Shown: in pieces, positions 50,551 to 59,212 of the stretch
Position numbering within the stretch: the first letter of the stretch is position 1
Layout of the letters: each line of letters begins with the position of its first letter
Made by a program: the position numbers and the translations under genes
Assembly: GCA_018242505.1 (NCBI GenBank)
Contig: JAFEBU010000013.1
Location: forward strand, 1-64,000
Length of the DNA: 64,000 nt
Direction of reading: 5' to 3'
DNA from: Pseudomonadota bacterium
GTDB lineage: Bacteria; Pseudomonadota; Alphaproteobacteria; Reyranellales; Reyranellaceae
Notes under the pieces: generated by a model
The model's input: the letters and a program-made list of their open reading frames with translations, nothing else
Database searches by the model: none
What the model was told of the DNA's origin: nothing

Positions 50551-51918
50551 ATGGCAAAGCAAATACGGCTGAATGCCTTCAGCGCCGCCACCCCTGGTTC
50601 CCAGGCATCGTCGCTTTGGAACTATCCCGGCAATCGCGCCGCCGAATACAATACGACGCGCTATTGGACGGACTTGGCGAAGATTCTCGAGCGCGGTCTG
50701 TTCGACGCCTTGTTCCTGGCCGATTCGACCGGCGCCAACAACGTTTACGCAGGAAGCGAGGCCGCTGCCCTGCGGCGCGCCGTCGCCATACCGCGGCTGG
50801 ATCCTGCCATGGTCATTCCGGCCATGGCCGACGCCACCACGCACCTCGGCTTCGGGATAACTGGAACACTAACTTATGAGATGCCACACCTCTTTGCGCG
50901 CAAGATGACGACCCTCGACCATCTGACCAATGGGCGGGTTGGATGGAATATTGTGACTGGTTACCTGAAGAGCCAAGGCACTGCGATGGGTCAGAACGCC
51001 ATTGACCATGATCGTCGCTACGATATGGCAGAAGAGTTCATGGAGATTGTCTACAGACTATGGGAAGGCAGCTGGGAAGAAGGAGCCGCCTGTCGCAACA
51101 GGGAAAATGGCTGGTTCGCCGATCCCAGCAGGGTACACAAGGTTCGTTTCGAGGGCGAATTCTTCAAGACGGAAACGATCCATCTGTCCGAGCCGTCTAT
51201 CCAGCGGACACCATTTCTGTACCAGGCTGGCGCTTCCGGCCGCGGTCGCGCCTTCGCAGGCAAGCATGCGGAAGGAATCTTTGTCGGCGGCCCCTCACAG
51301 AAAGTGCTGGCTGACCAGGTGGCCAAGCTGCGCGCAGAATGCGTCGCGCAGGGTCGCGGCCGCGACGATATCCAAATTTATGCGCTGGCTACGACCATCG
51401 TGAGCGATACTGAAGTTGATGCCAAGAACAAGTACGAAAACTATCGACGCAACGTTCATCACGAGGGCGGCCTTGCCCATCTGTCCGGATTGATGGGAAT
51501 CGACCTTTCGAAGTACAGCCTTGATGAGCCGTTGAAACACATCGAGACGGATGCCATGCGGTCTGTCGTCGAGTCCTACACCTCCGCCGATCCGAATCGC
51601 GTATGGACGATTCGCGAACTCGCCGAGCATCAAAGCCTGGGAGGTCGAGGGCCCGTATTCGTCGGCACGGCCCCTCAGGTCTCCGACCAAATGCAGGAGT
51701 GGGCGGAAGCCTGCGATATCGACGGCTTCAACCTTGCCTACATCATTGCGCACGAAACCTATGAGGACGTCGCTGACAAGGTCGTGCCGGAGCTGCAACG
51801 TCGCGGCGCCTATCCCGCGCGATATGAGCCGGGTTCGCTGCGCGAGAAGCTGTCACCGACACACAAGCCGCATCTGATGGCGCCGCATCCGGGGGCGCAG
51901 TACCGGACGGCGCCCTAA
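50551..51918 (+). CDS. NtaA/SnaA/DszA-type FMNH2-dependent monooxygenase (455 aa)
   Basis: Luciferase-like flavin monooxygenase of the nitrilotriacetate/pristinamycin/dibenzothiophene class, which needs FMNH2 from a separate reductase; none is encoded nearby. Features: WTDLAKILERGLFDALFLAD, GITGTLTYEMPHLFARKMTT, LTNGRVGWNIVTGYL and YQAGASGRGRAFAGKHAEG. Start ATG 50551 is 14 bases after the CoA-transferase stop. Its last 190 bases recur at 17743-17935 as a relic. Probably oxidises the imported compound, which the adjacent importer brings in. Confidence 0.9.
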   Translation: MAKQIRLNAFSAATPGSQASSLWNYPGNRAAEYNTTRYWTDLAKILERGLFDALFLADSTGANNVYAGSEAAALRRAVAIPRLDPAMVIPAMADATTHLGFGITGTLTYEMPHLFARKMTTLDHLTNGRVGWNIVTGYLKSQGTAMGQNAIDHDRRYDMAEEFMEIVYRLWEGSWEEGAACRNRENGWFADPSRVHKVRFEGEFFKTETIHLSEPSIQRTPFLYQAGASGRGRAFAGKHAEGIFVGGPSQKVLADQVAKLRAECVAQGRGRDDIQIYALATTIVSDTEVDAKNKYENYRRNVHHEGGLAHLSGLMGIDLSKYSLDEPLKHIETDAMRSVVESYTSADPNRVWTIRELAEHQSLGGRGPVFVGTAPQVSDQMQEWAEACDIDGFNLAYIIAHETYEDVADKVVPELQRRGAYPARYEPGSLREKLSPTHKPHLMAPHPGAQYRTAP

Positions 51919-51964
51919 GCGACGTCTACGCCACGGCTCCCGCCTACGCCGTTCCCGATACGAG

Positions 51965-52117
51965 ATGATCCGGCTCTGGACGGGCATGAACGTTCTGGAA
52001 GAGTGCAACATCCAGTCTAAGCTTCTCACGCAGATCTACGAAGACGATATGCGTGGCCTATACGAACAGTTGATGCATCGCATGTGTCGGCCGCTGTGCC
52101 TTAGGCCGGCATACTAA
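51965..52117 (+). CDS. Short frame, 50 aa, doubtful
   Basis: ATG 51965 opens MIRLWTGMNVLEECNIQSKL and continues helical (YEDDMRGLYEQLMHRM) to TAA. It reads like protein but has no clear ribosome site; it may be a fragment of a lost gene between the monooxygenase and the kinase relic. Not recognised. Confidence 0.25.
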   Translation: MIRLWTGMNVLEECNIQSKLLTQIYEDDMRGLYEQLMHRMCRPLCLRPAY

Positions 52118-52201
52118 TATGCGACTGCACCAGCTTTCCCATTAGAACATCTCCCGCGGGTGACCGGGCTGAAGAACCGGATGCGCTCGCCGTAGACACC
52201 A

Positions 52202-52867
52202 TTGAGCGAGCGACGATCAACGATCGCTTGCCGGATGGCCTACCGACGGAGCCGTGGTGAAGATCGATTCCCCATCCATGATGTGCAGGCTGATCAGATC
52301 AGCAGTTCCGGTCGCATCGCCGCAACGATCGCACACGAGGTTCGCAATCCACTCGGAGGGATGTCGACGGCGCTCGACACCATCCGCAAATTCGGAAGCG
52401 ATCCGAATACCCGAATGGTAAGCCTCGATTTGATTGAGCGGGGTCTTTTGAGCATAGGTGATGTAGTCGATTCTGTGCTCGCGTTTCACCGCATGCTGCA
52501 AAATAGCCGCCTAACCGCATCCGACCTGGGAGATCTTCAAACTTTGGTTGGGCCGGAGATGGTACGGTGCCAGCTTCGTTTGGCATGGAACTGCGATATT
52601 CCCAGTGTGGTCAATGTAGCGGCAACTGAGCCCAGGCAGATTGCGCTAAACCTTCTCCTCAATGCCTGTCAGGCATCGCCACCTGGGAGTGAGGTTGGAT
52701 TTGGTGCATGGCTTGACGATGCTGTTCGGTGCTACCCCACTCTGGATGGCGATCCTTGCCGATACGGGCGCGACTGTGCTCGTCACCAGCAACGCACTGC
52801 GTCTGTTGCAAGCTTCTGGTCGTGCCGCCGAGCGACAGATCACACCGCCATGGCGGCATGCCGGTAG
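52202..52867 (+). pseudogene. Sensor histidine kinase remnant
   Basis: Holds the phosphoacceptor region (SGRIAATIAHEVRNPLGGM, His box) and part of the ATP-binding domain (PRQIALNLLLNACQASPPG, N box). After VGFGA the frame breaks; the continuation (GLTMLFGATPLWMA, DTGATVLVTS) is in another frame and the G boxes are degenerate. The N-terminal sensor part is missing. It ends where the IS110 relic begins, so the insertion probably truncated it. Confidence 0.75.
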
Positions 52868-53833
52868 GTCTCATTTCGGCTCATGATGGCCCAAGCCATG
52901 CGCGCCGTTTTGTTCGCCAAAGCAATGGCCACGACGAGGCGGGGTCTGCGGCCGAGCAGCGAGACCAACCAAGGATCGTCCTGCCTGCTTTCGCGCGAAG
53001 GAGCACAGCATGCGCCCCGCTGACCAGCAGGCGTCGAAGGTAGCCATCGCCTCGCTTGCTGATCCGACCGAGACGGTCCTTGCCACCCGTGGAGTTCTGT
53101 CTCGGCACAAGGCCGAGCCACGCGGCAAACTCCCGCCCTCTTCGGAACACTCCCGATCCGGTACCGTGCCGGTGATGGCGATAGCGATAATCGGCCCGAT
53201 CATCCCTGGGGTGGTGGCCAGGCGCTGGCTCATAGAGCTGCCCTTGTGCCACGCCAGGATCTGTGCCTCGAGCGCAGTGATCCGCGTCTGAAGCTCAGCG
53301 ATTTGGCTGGCTATCACCCGCAGCACCTGCCGTGCCAGGGCGGGCACGCGCTCGTCTGCGTTGTCCTTAACGATCGCCATCCGCTCGACTGCTTTGTGCA
53401 GGCCTTGCGCCGCGACGAGACCGAACTCAGCCAGTTGTCCACGCAGAGCGTTGACGAGATTGTCCGTTGGCGAATCAGAAAATCTCGGGCGCGGTGCATC
53501 ATCATCGCCGCCTGCTGCTCGGTCGTCTTTACCGCCACAAAGCGCATAGATGGGCGTCCTACCGCCTCGCAGATCGCCTCGGCGTCGACTGCATCGTTCT
53601 TGTTGCGCTTGACGTACGCCTTGACGTACTGCGGCGGCATGAAGCGCACTTCATGGCCGAGAGCCGTCAGCTCGCGTGCCCAGTAGTGCGCCGTCGCACA
53701 CGCTTCCATGCCAACCATAGACGACGGCAAGCTGGTAGAGAGCGCGATGACTGCGCCGCAGCCGCTTGCACAACACGACTGCTCCGGTCTCGTCGATACC
53801 ATGGACCTGGAAGACGCGCTTGGCCAAATTCAA
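52840..53833 (-). pseudogene. IS110-family transposase, multiply frameshifted
   Basis: The family's two parts are visible: the DEDD domain (IGLNLAKRVFQVHGIDETGA, then KRNKNDAVDAEAICEAVGRP) and the C-terminal Transposase_20 part (QRLATTPGMIGPIIAIAITG, FRRGREFAAWLGLVPRQNST, GDGYLRRLLVSGA). They lie in at least four successive reading-frame segments, so no functional enzyme is made. IS110 elements lack terminal inverted repeats, and the ends cannot be placed exactly. Confidence 0.85.
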
Positions 53834-53905
53834 TCCGATCGCGAAGATACGCGATTTTCAGCGCCTTTGGGATCTAGCCATCGTCCCATTCCTTCGTTAG
53901 GGCTG

Positions 53906-54379
53906 TCAATTCTGTCCTGATACCTTGGCAATGCCTTCACATTGGGAAACTTCTAGCGTCGCGCTAAGATTGGGGCCGCCTGATGCAGGGGAACAAAAAC
54001 ACTGTCCAGTGTTGAGATCGACGATTGCAAGTGCGAGAGGAATTCTGCCCCGACCCAGCCTACGCATCCGAGAGCATCCCAGGATATGCACCGAACGCTG
54101 CCGTTGAGCAGTCCTGCGAGATGGATCGAAGGATAACGAAGAGGTCGTTTTGTTCAGATTACGTGACTTGTACGCTTTTCGTGCAGCGTCTCTCCGTGAC
54201 AGGCCGATAAAAATGATGCGTTCGCCGTCACGGGATGCCGACATAGACCACGGCAACAATCTATATCGACTCGACTCGATGCTTGGCGCTATGCGATCCC
54301 GGATACGCAAGCTCTAGCCTTGGTCCGATTCGCAAAAGATTGAGCATGATCTGCCTACGCAGAGACTAAATGAGGGACG
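53906..54379. other. No gene recognised
   Basis: Frames on both strands are short and interrupted; codon use does not match the GC-rich background. Probably decayed DNA between the IS110 relic and the surface-protein relic. Confidence 0.35.
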
Positions 54380-55361
54380 TTACGGAGTCGGCTTCAAAGC
54401 AATTGCTGCGAGTGAGCTCCCCGCTGCGGCATTTGACGGCGTACAATCGACGAAGCTCGCCGTGTTCTGGATCATAAAGGACCATCCGGATGCGTCGCTC
54501 CCGCTGGCATATTTCCCAAAAAGAAAAGCCGGTGGCGGTATTGTGAAAGCTACTGCGCTCGTTGGGGATCCGCCGTACGTGAAAATGAGATCACCGTCGG
54601 TAGTCGGATTCAGACTGATCCCCGCGTTGTAAACAACAGCTGCATCATCCACTATTGCGGAAGTATTTTTGAATTCAGAGATCGAGATACCTTGCCAGCT
54701 CGCACCGCTTGGAAAAGCGATCGTAACTGTATCACTTCCACTTGCTGCTGCCTGACCGACAAAGATTGCGACGGCGGCGTTTCCTGTATTGCTATTTGAA
54801 ACAATGAGCGAGAATGGCGTACCGAGCGTGTCCGAGATTGTCGGATTCCCAGTGCTTCCTTGATACCAGTCTGTCGCTACTATTAGGAGATTCCCTGCGG
54901 TCACGTTGTGTTGTGTCGTTAACGACGTGAGGGGATTTGCGCGCTTAATCGCCGAGGCCACGTGCTGAATGCGACTTCCACCGCCGCTACTTGTCGCTGA
55001 AACTGTTATGTTGCCCGGTCCATTCGTGATCAAAATGCCTTGCCCGGCAGTTAGTGCTTGAGGTTGAGGAGCTCCTCCGGTCGAGCCAATCAAGAGCTGC
55101 CCATCGCTTAGATGGTCCGACCCCACCGAGCCTTCCAGCGTTATTGTATTGGATTGCATTTGTACCGCCAGCCGGACTTGAGCAATCTGCCAATGCATTC
55201 AAGTCAGCCATCACCTGGTTCGCATCAGCGATCTGCCCATTGGTGAGTGTGTAGGGCAGCGCACACTCTGCATACGCAAGCGAACCAACAAGCATGCAGC
55301 AGCTCGACAATGCAATGCTTGCGACCATCGCCCTGTATTGAACAAAACGAGCTACAGTCAT
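54380..55361 (-). pseudogene. Exported repeat-poor surface protein, one-base frameshift
   Basis: The N-terminal part from ATG 55361 has a signal (YRAMVASIALSSCCMLVGSL, cleavage near AYAECA) and reaches AIQYNNAGRLGGVGP. The downstream frame resumes SDGQLLIGSTGGAPQPQALT and runs to 54380. One extra base at about 55110 separates them; deleting it would give one protein of about 325 aa. The fused order (NAIQYNN-GALGGVGPLSDGQLLIGSTG) is typical of secreted proteins related to tail-fibre or glycine-rich surface proteins. It may be a sequencing error or a recent inactivation. Confidence 0.65.
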
Positions 55362-55438
55362 ATTTGATGGCCTCCAATAATTGAAGCCGGAATGCTCTCA
55401 TAGCGAGCACGAACCTTCAAAGTTCTTGCACGCATACC

Positions 55439-55759
55439 TTAAGCGACAATCGATGGCACCATTGTCCGGCCGGTGAGCTCGGCACGTGCTCGCCCTCGCA
55501 ATAGCTGCGAATCGGCGTGTTGCCGGTATCGCACCTGGCAGATGTCCGAGCCGCACCAGAGGTAGGAGACCATGACCGCGCTGCCGCCGCCCGCCGGCGT
55601 GCGGGCGAGCCGGCCCAACTCGTCATAAGCATAGGCGATGGCGCTATTGGCGAGCGGGCTGCTTTCCTGCTGGAGCTGCAGTGCGCCCAGCGAGCCGATC
55701 GGCACGTAGGTATAGGGCGTCGTGCCGGTGCCGTCAGTCATCAAGGACAGGCGCGGGAA
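55439..55759 (-). pseudogene. RHS repeat fragment (copy 1)
   Basis: Two pieces of the RHS core shared with the copy at 56302: TDGTGTTPYTYVPIGSLGAL and the following YDELGRLA, then, after an internal deletion, GGGSAVMVSYLWCGSDICQ. No C-terminal tip remains. Homology stops sharply at 55759, where an unrelated plus-strand frame begins. Confidence 0.75.
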
Positions 55760-55930
55760 AACCTGGCCAACGGCGGGAAGCGCGAGGCCGATCCCCGCAA
55801 TTGGATCATCTCCGACGGCAACTTGTACGTGTTCGCCAGCACCGCCAACTTCGCCAAGGACCCGCACGACAATGCCGCGCACGCGGCCGCGAACTGGCGA
55901 CGCCTCAAGACGGCACCGACGATGCAATGA
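55760..55930 (+). pseudogene. 3' end of a YHS-domain-like protein gene
   Basis: A plus-strand frame starting exactly at the RHS breakpoint reads NLANGGKREADPRNWIISDG and then NLYVFASTANFAKDPHDNAA, AANWRRL to a TGA. DPRNW-(I/V)-DG-(N/K)LYVF is the usual C-terminal part of YHS-domain proteins. Only about 56 codons remain, without a start. Low-to-moderate confidence, resting on motif memory. Confidence 0.45.
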
Positions 55931-55950
55931 TCAGTTGAGCTCAGACCTTT

Positions 55951-56298
55951 TTAGCTAAGTACTTTGAAGCTGGCCCAATCTGGTCCGATGAGAGGACCTT
56001 CGGCCCAACGCACAATCTCCAGTTCGAACAGCTTACCGTTTCCGTCTACGTGGAGAAGGACGTGCAAGTCAGCCCCATCTCTGTCCTTCATCGTTCCTTC
56101 GGCTGGCAGTGGATGTTGCCCTTTGTACTTTGGGCGTTCGTAACCGGTGATGCAAAAGAGAAGCCGAGAGCCGTCTGCAGCTGCTTCGACAACCGTACTT
56201 TGCGCCAAATCTCGCTTTACCGCGTAGCTCTGAGAGGGAGGCAAAGCATCAGCGATTGCTATAACGATAGCTACTTCGGTTGACGTTGGGGAACGCAT
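55951..56298 (-). CDS. Putative immunity protein of the RHS copy-2 toxin (115 aa)
   Basis: Starts three bases after the RHS copy-2 stop in the same strand. The product has LLFCITGYERPKYKGQHPLP and LHVLLHVDGNGKLFELEIVR, GPDWASF, resembling the DUF6984-type small proteins that accompany polymorphic toxins (recalled, not searched). No signal peptide, so cytoplasmic, as expected of an immunity protein. Function inferred from position. Confidence 0.6.
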   Translation of the reverse strand: MRSPTSTEVAIVIAIADALPPSQSYAVKRDLAQSTVVEAAADGSRLLFCITGYERPKYKGQHPLPAEGTMKDRDGADLHVLLHVDGNGKLFELEIVRWAEGPLIGPDWASFKVLS

Positions 56299-56301
56299 CG
56301 C

Positions 56302-58554
56302 TCATTTCACCGGAAACACTGAACCAACGCTGATATCGCCATTTGGGAGCGCGTAAGCGCGATATTCAACTGTGATACCGTTGATCTGGACACGTCCAGC
56401 GAAGTTTACGCCTGGCGAGACATATGGCAATTCCGGAGAAATTCGTTCTCTTATGGCTTGGTTTACTTGGGGCGGATTAAGGCCCACGGCTTCGAGCCTC
56501 GAGGCGTAATGCTCTGTCTTGAAAGATATGTCACCTGGAGCTTTCACAGCGCTGGGTGGTCCCCCTCCGGTGCCACCAGGCTGCAAAATAAAATTCTGCT
56601 CAGATGCGGGATTACGTCGTTGGTTTGGGTCTGGATCGTTTGCAAGACTTAGCGGTGGTTTACCCTCTGGCCCGGACGAGTTGGAGCATTGCGCCGCGCC
56701 GGGCTTGGGCAATTGTGGTATGGTGAAGGCCAACAATCCGAGAGGATCAGTTGTGCTGATAGGGTTTCCTCGAACATACGGGTAGAGATTGCCGACCATA
56801 TCGGTAACTTCGCCCAACGGATCGCGCGACAGCCATCGTCCGGCGATTGGATCGTACGCCCGGTAGTTGGTCAGATAGAGGCCGCTGTCGGCATTGTAGA
56901 ACATGCCGCCGTAGACGAAGTCGGTGACCGGCGCCGTTGCCTGCAGCGGCACGCCGTACGGATCGTAACTATAGGCTGGCGCACTCGAGGTGCTAGCGAA
57001 AGCGCGCCGCACCGAGCCGATCTGGTCGATGCCATAGTAATAGGGCTGGGCCGGCGAACCGGGGACGTACTCGCTTTCGCCGTAGTAGCCCCGGATCGGC
57101 GCATTGCTGGCGTTGCGTGCCTGGCAGATGTCGGAGCCGCACCAGAGATAGGAGGTCGTGGTCGCGCTGCCGCCGCCTGCAGGCGTGCTGGCGATCGACA
57201 CCCGCCGGCCGAGGCCGTCGTAGGTAAAGGCGGTCGCCTTGCCCGACGCGCCGGGATAGGTAATGCCCAAAAGCCGGTTCTCGGCATCCCAGGTATAGCT
57301 GCGCTGGCCGTCCGAGGTCAGGTTGCCGTTGGCGTCGAAGGTGAGCGCCTGGCCCGAGAGGTTAGTAAGCTGGTTGAGATTGTTGTAGGTTGCGCTCTGT
57401 GTGCCCGCGACAGGATAGACGGTCGAGACATCGCTGCTCTCGGTGATGCCGCTGATCTGGTTCTCGGGCGTCGTGGTGTAGGTGTAGGTGGAGAACTGCC
57501 CCGCCGTGAGACCCGTGTTGCTGATGCCCGAGAGCCGGCGATCGCCGGAATTGGGCAAGTAGCTCCAGGTGGTGGCCAGTGTGCTGCTGGCGAGGGTTCG
57601 GCTGGTGAGCTGGCCGGTCTGGCCGAGATAGCTGAGGGTGAAGGAGCCGAGGTCGCTCGCGTGCGTGATCAGCCGGCCGATTGCATCGTACTGGAAAGTC
57701 TCGGCCCCCGCGCCTGTCACGGTGCGCGAGGCCAGCCGGCCCAGCTCGTCATAGGCATAGGCGATCACACTGTTGGCGAGCGGGCTGCTCTCCTGCTGCA
57801 GCTGCAGCGCGCCCAGAGAGCCGATCGGCACGTAGGTGTAGGGCGTCGTGCCGGTGCCGTCGATCATCGAGGTCAGGCGCGGGAACCAGGGATCGTAGGT
57901 GAAGCTGACGTTGGGCGTCGGGTTCACCGCACTGGTGTAGGTGATGCCGGTGGGCCGATCGTCCTTGGCGTAGCTGTAGGTCTTGACCTGACTCAGCGCG
58001 TCCGTGACCGACTTCAGCCGGCTGGCGGTGTTCTCGTAGGCGTAGGTGTAGGTGACGGTGCTGGTGTCGGGGTATTGCTTGCCCGTGAGCCGGCCCTGCA
58101 CATCGTAGGTCCAGCTCGTGACGTTCGTCTTGGGGTCGGTCAGGCTGGTGAGCTGGCCGGTATTGTTGTAGCCGAACTGCGTCGTCTGGCCGGACGGATC
58201 GGTGACAGACGTCTGACGGCGGTTGGCATCGTATGAATAGGTCCACGTGCGAAGTTGGCGGTCCTGGTAAGAGACCAGGTCGAGCTTGTCGTAGGTATAG
58301 GTGTCGGCCGTCCCGTCGGGGTACGTGACCTTGGTGACACGATCGGCGGCGTCGTAATCATAAGTCGCCGTCCAGCCCTCCGAATCGGTGAAGGTCCGGA
58401 CGCGGGCGAACGAGTCGTAAGTATAGGTTGCCGCGGTGGCGCGACGCTTCAGCGCCTCGTCCTGGAAGCGCGAGCCGAAACTTTCGAGCGTAAGAGAGGG
58501 ATTCTTGCGCCGTCTCCGCTGCGCCGGAGCGCTCGACCCTGCCGATGCCTGAGG
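56302..58554 (-). CDS. 5'-truncated RHS polymorphic toxin (copy 2)
   Basis: Long open frame of YD-repeats (TYDYDAADRVTKVTYPDG, QTTQFGYNNTGQLTSLTDPK, YTWDAENRLLGITYPG and more) ending in the RHS boundary motif GLYLTNYRAYDPIAGRWLSR-DPLGE, then a variable C-terminal tip of about 150 residues (GDISFKTEHYASRLEAVGLN, AGRVQINGITVEYRAYALPN, ISVGSVFPVK). The frame is open from 58554 but the first usable start codon is GTG 58101. The N-terminal delivery/shell part is missing, so it is an orphan core-plus-tip cassette. The tip resembles short RNase-like toxins of the BECR type by pattern only. Immunity candidate follows at 56298. Confidence 0.8.
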   Translation of the reverse strand, partial: PQASAGSSAPAQRRRRKNPSLTLESFGSRFQDEALKRRATAATYTYDSFARVRTFTDSEGWTATYDYDAADRVTKVTYPDGTADTYTYDKLDLVSYQDRQLRTWTYSYDANRRQTSVTDPSGQTTQFGYNNTGQLTSLTDPKTNVTSWTYDVQGRLTGKQYPDTSTVTYTYAYENTASRLKSVTDALSQVKTYSYAKDDRPTGITYTSAVNPTPNVSFTYDPWFPRLTSMIDGTGTTPYTYVPIGSLGALQLQQESSPLANSVIAYAYDELGRLASRTVTGAGAETFQYDAIGRLITHASDLGSFTLSYLGQTGQLTSRTLASSTLATTWSYLPNSGDRRLSGISNTGLTAGQFSTYTYTTTPENQISGITESSDVSTVYPVAGTQSATYNNLNQLTNLSGQALTFDANGNLTSDGQRSYTWDAENRLLGITYPGASGKATAFTYDGLGRRVSIASTPAGGGSATTTSYLWCGSDICQARNASNAPIRGYYGESEYVPGSPAQPYYYGIDQIGSVRRAFASTSSAPAYSYDPYGVPLQATAPVTDFVYGGMFYNADSGLYLTNYRAYDPIAGRWLSRDPLGEVTDMVGNLYPYVRGNPISTTDPLGLLAFTIPQLPKPGAAQCSNSSGPEGKPPLSLANDPDPNQRRNPASEQNFILQPGGTGGGPPSAVKAPGDISFKTEHYASRLEAVGLNPPQVNQAIRERISPELPYVSPGVNFAGRVQINGITVEYRAYALPNGDISVGSVFPVK

Positions 58555-58674
58555 TCACCTTCGACCCGGGTCCGCCAGCGCCCGCTCGCCGCGCAGCAGC
58601 TGGTGAGCCCGATCGCACCGCCCGCGATGTCGCCGCAAGCAGGGCAGCGGACTTTCGCACCGATTCTCTCACAA

Positions 58675-58715
58675 TTTCTCACGGGGTGAGAAACCTCCGA
58701 TGCCGATGGCATCGG
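58675..58715. repeat. Two tandem perfect hairpins
   Basis: TTTCTCAC/GTGAGAAA (58675-58693, 3-base loop) and CCGATGCC/GGCATCGG (58697-58715, 3-base loop). They lie between the copy-3 immunity gene and the copy-2 RHS cassette; they may terminate the former's transcript, but no T-run follows. Confidence 0.55.
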
Positions 58716-58807
58716 CATTTCAGGCCATTTTCTCATTTTCTCGCCACACCCCTCGGCGAGGTAATAGGATACCGCTGAGATCCTTGCTGCAGCGGTGTAT
58801 GGTTGAG

Positions 58808-59200
58808 TTAAGATAGAGAACGCGACGCGGACTTATAAGGCGCCCACCATTTCGCATCTCGTGCTGCAATTTGAAATGGCAATGCAACGCCGGATACAGA
58901 TATGACGCCGGCGTCTTGATAGGCCACAAGCAAGAATCTGTCGGCCGACGGAGAAGCCTCGACTTGTTCTACTGCTTCCTTGAGAGTCAAAGAGTTGGCT
59001 TCCACAGATTTTGCAATGCTCAGATAATATGGGAGCGCTAGCCCCCAAAGGGTCTCCGATCTCTTAAGCATTTCCTCGATCGCATCGATGCTAACGGCGA
59101 CCGGTGTGACCTTGTTTTCAAAATCGCATTTACTCACAGCCAAGCAACGTGAATGCGTATAGTTGCAGATTTCATCCACCTCATAGTGAAGGTAACGCAT
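58808..59200 (-). CDS. Putative immunity protein of the RHS copy-3 tip (130 aa)
   Basis: Begins 12 bases after the stop of RHS copy 3. Helical, cytoplasmic (no signal), with VSIDAIEEMLKRSETLWGLA and VSGVALPFQIAARDAKWW. No family recognised. The pairing with a variable RHS tip is the only functional hint. Confidence 0.5.
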   Translation of the reverse strand: MRYLHYEVDEICNYTHSRCLAVSKCDFENKVTPVAVSIDAIEEMLKRSETLWGLALPYYLSIAKSVEANSLTLKEAVEQVEASPSADRFLLVAYQDAGVISVSGVALPFQIAARDAKWWAPYKSASRSLS

Positions 59201-59212
59201 GTGGCTGCTTCC

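Noticed and set aside
56689..58236. Long plus-strand frame of 515 codons
   Set aside because: It lies exactly antisense to the RHS repeats and reads as GC-rich low-complexity protein (many Arg, Gly, Ala, Val). The RHS frame on the minus strand is the real one.
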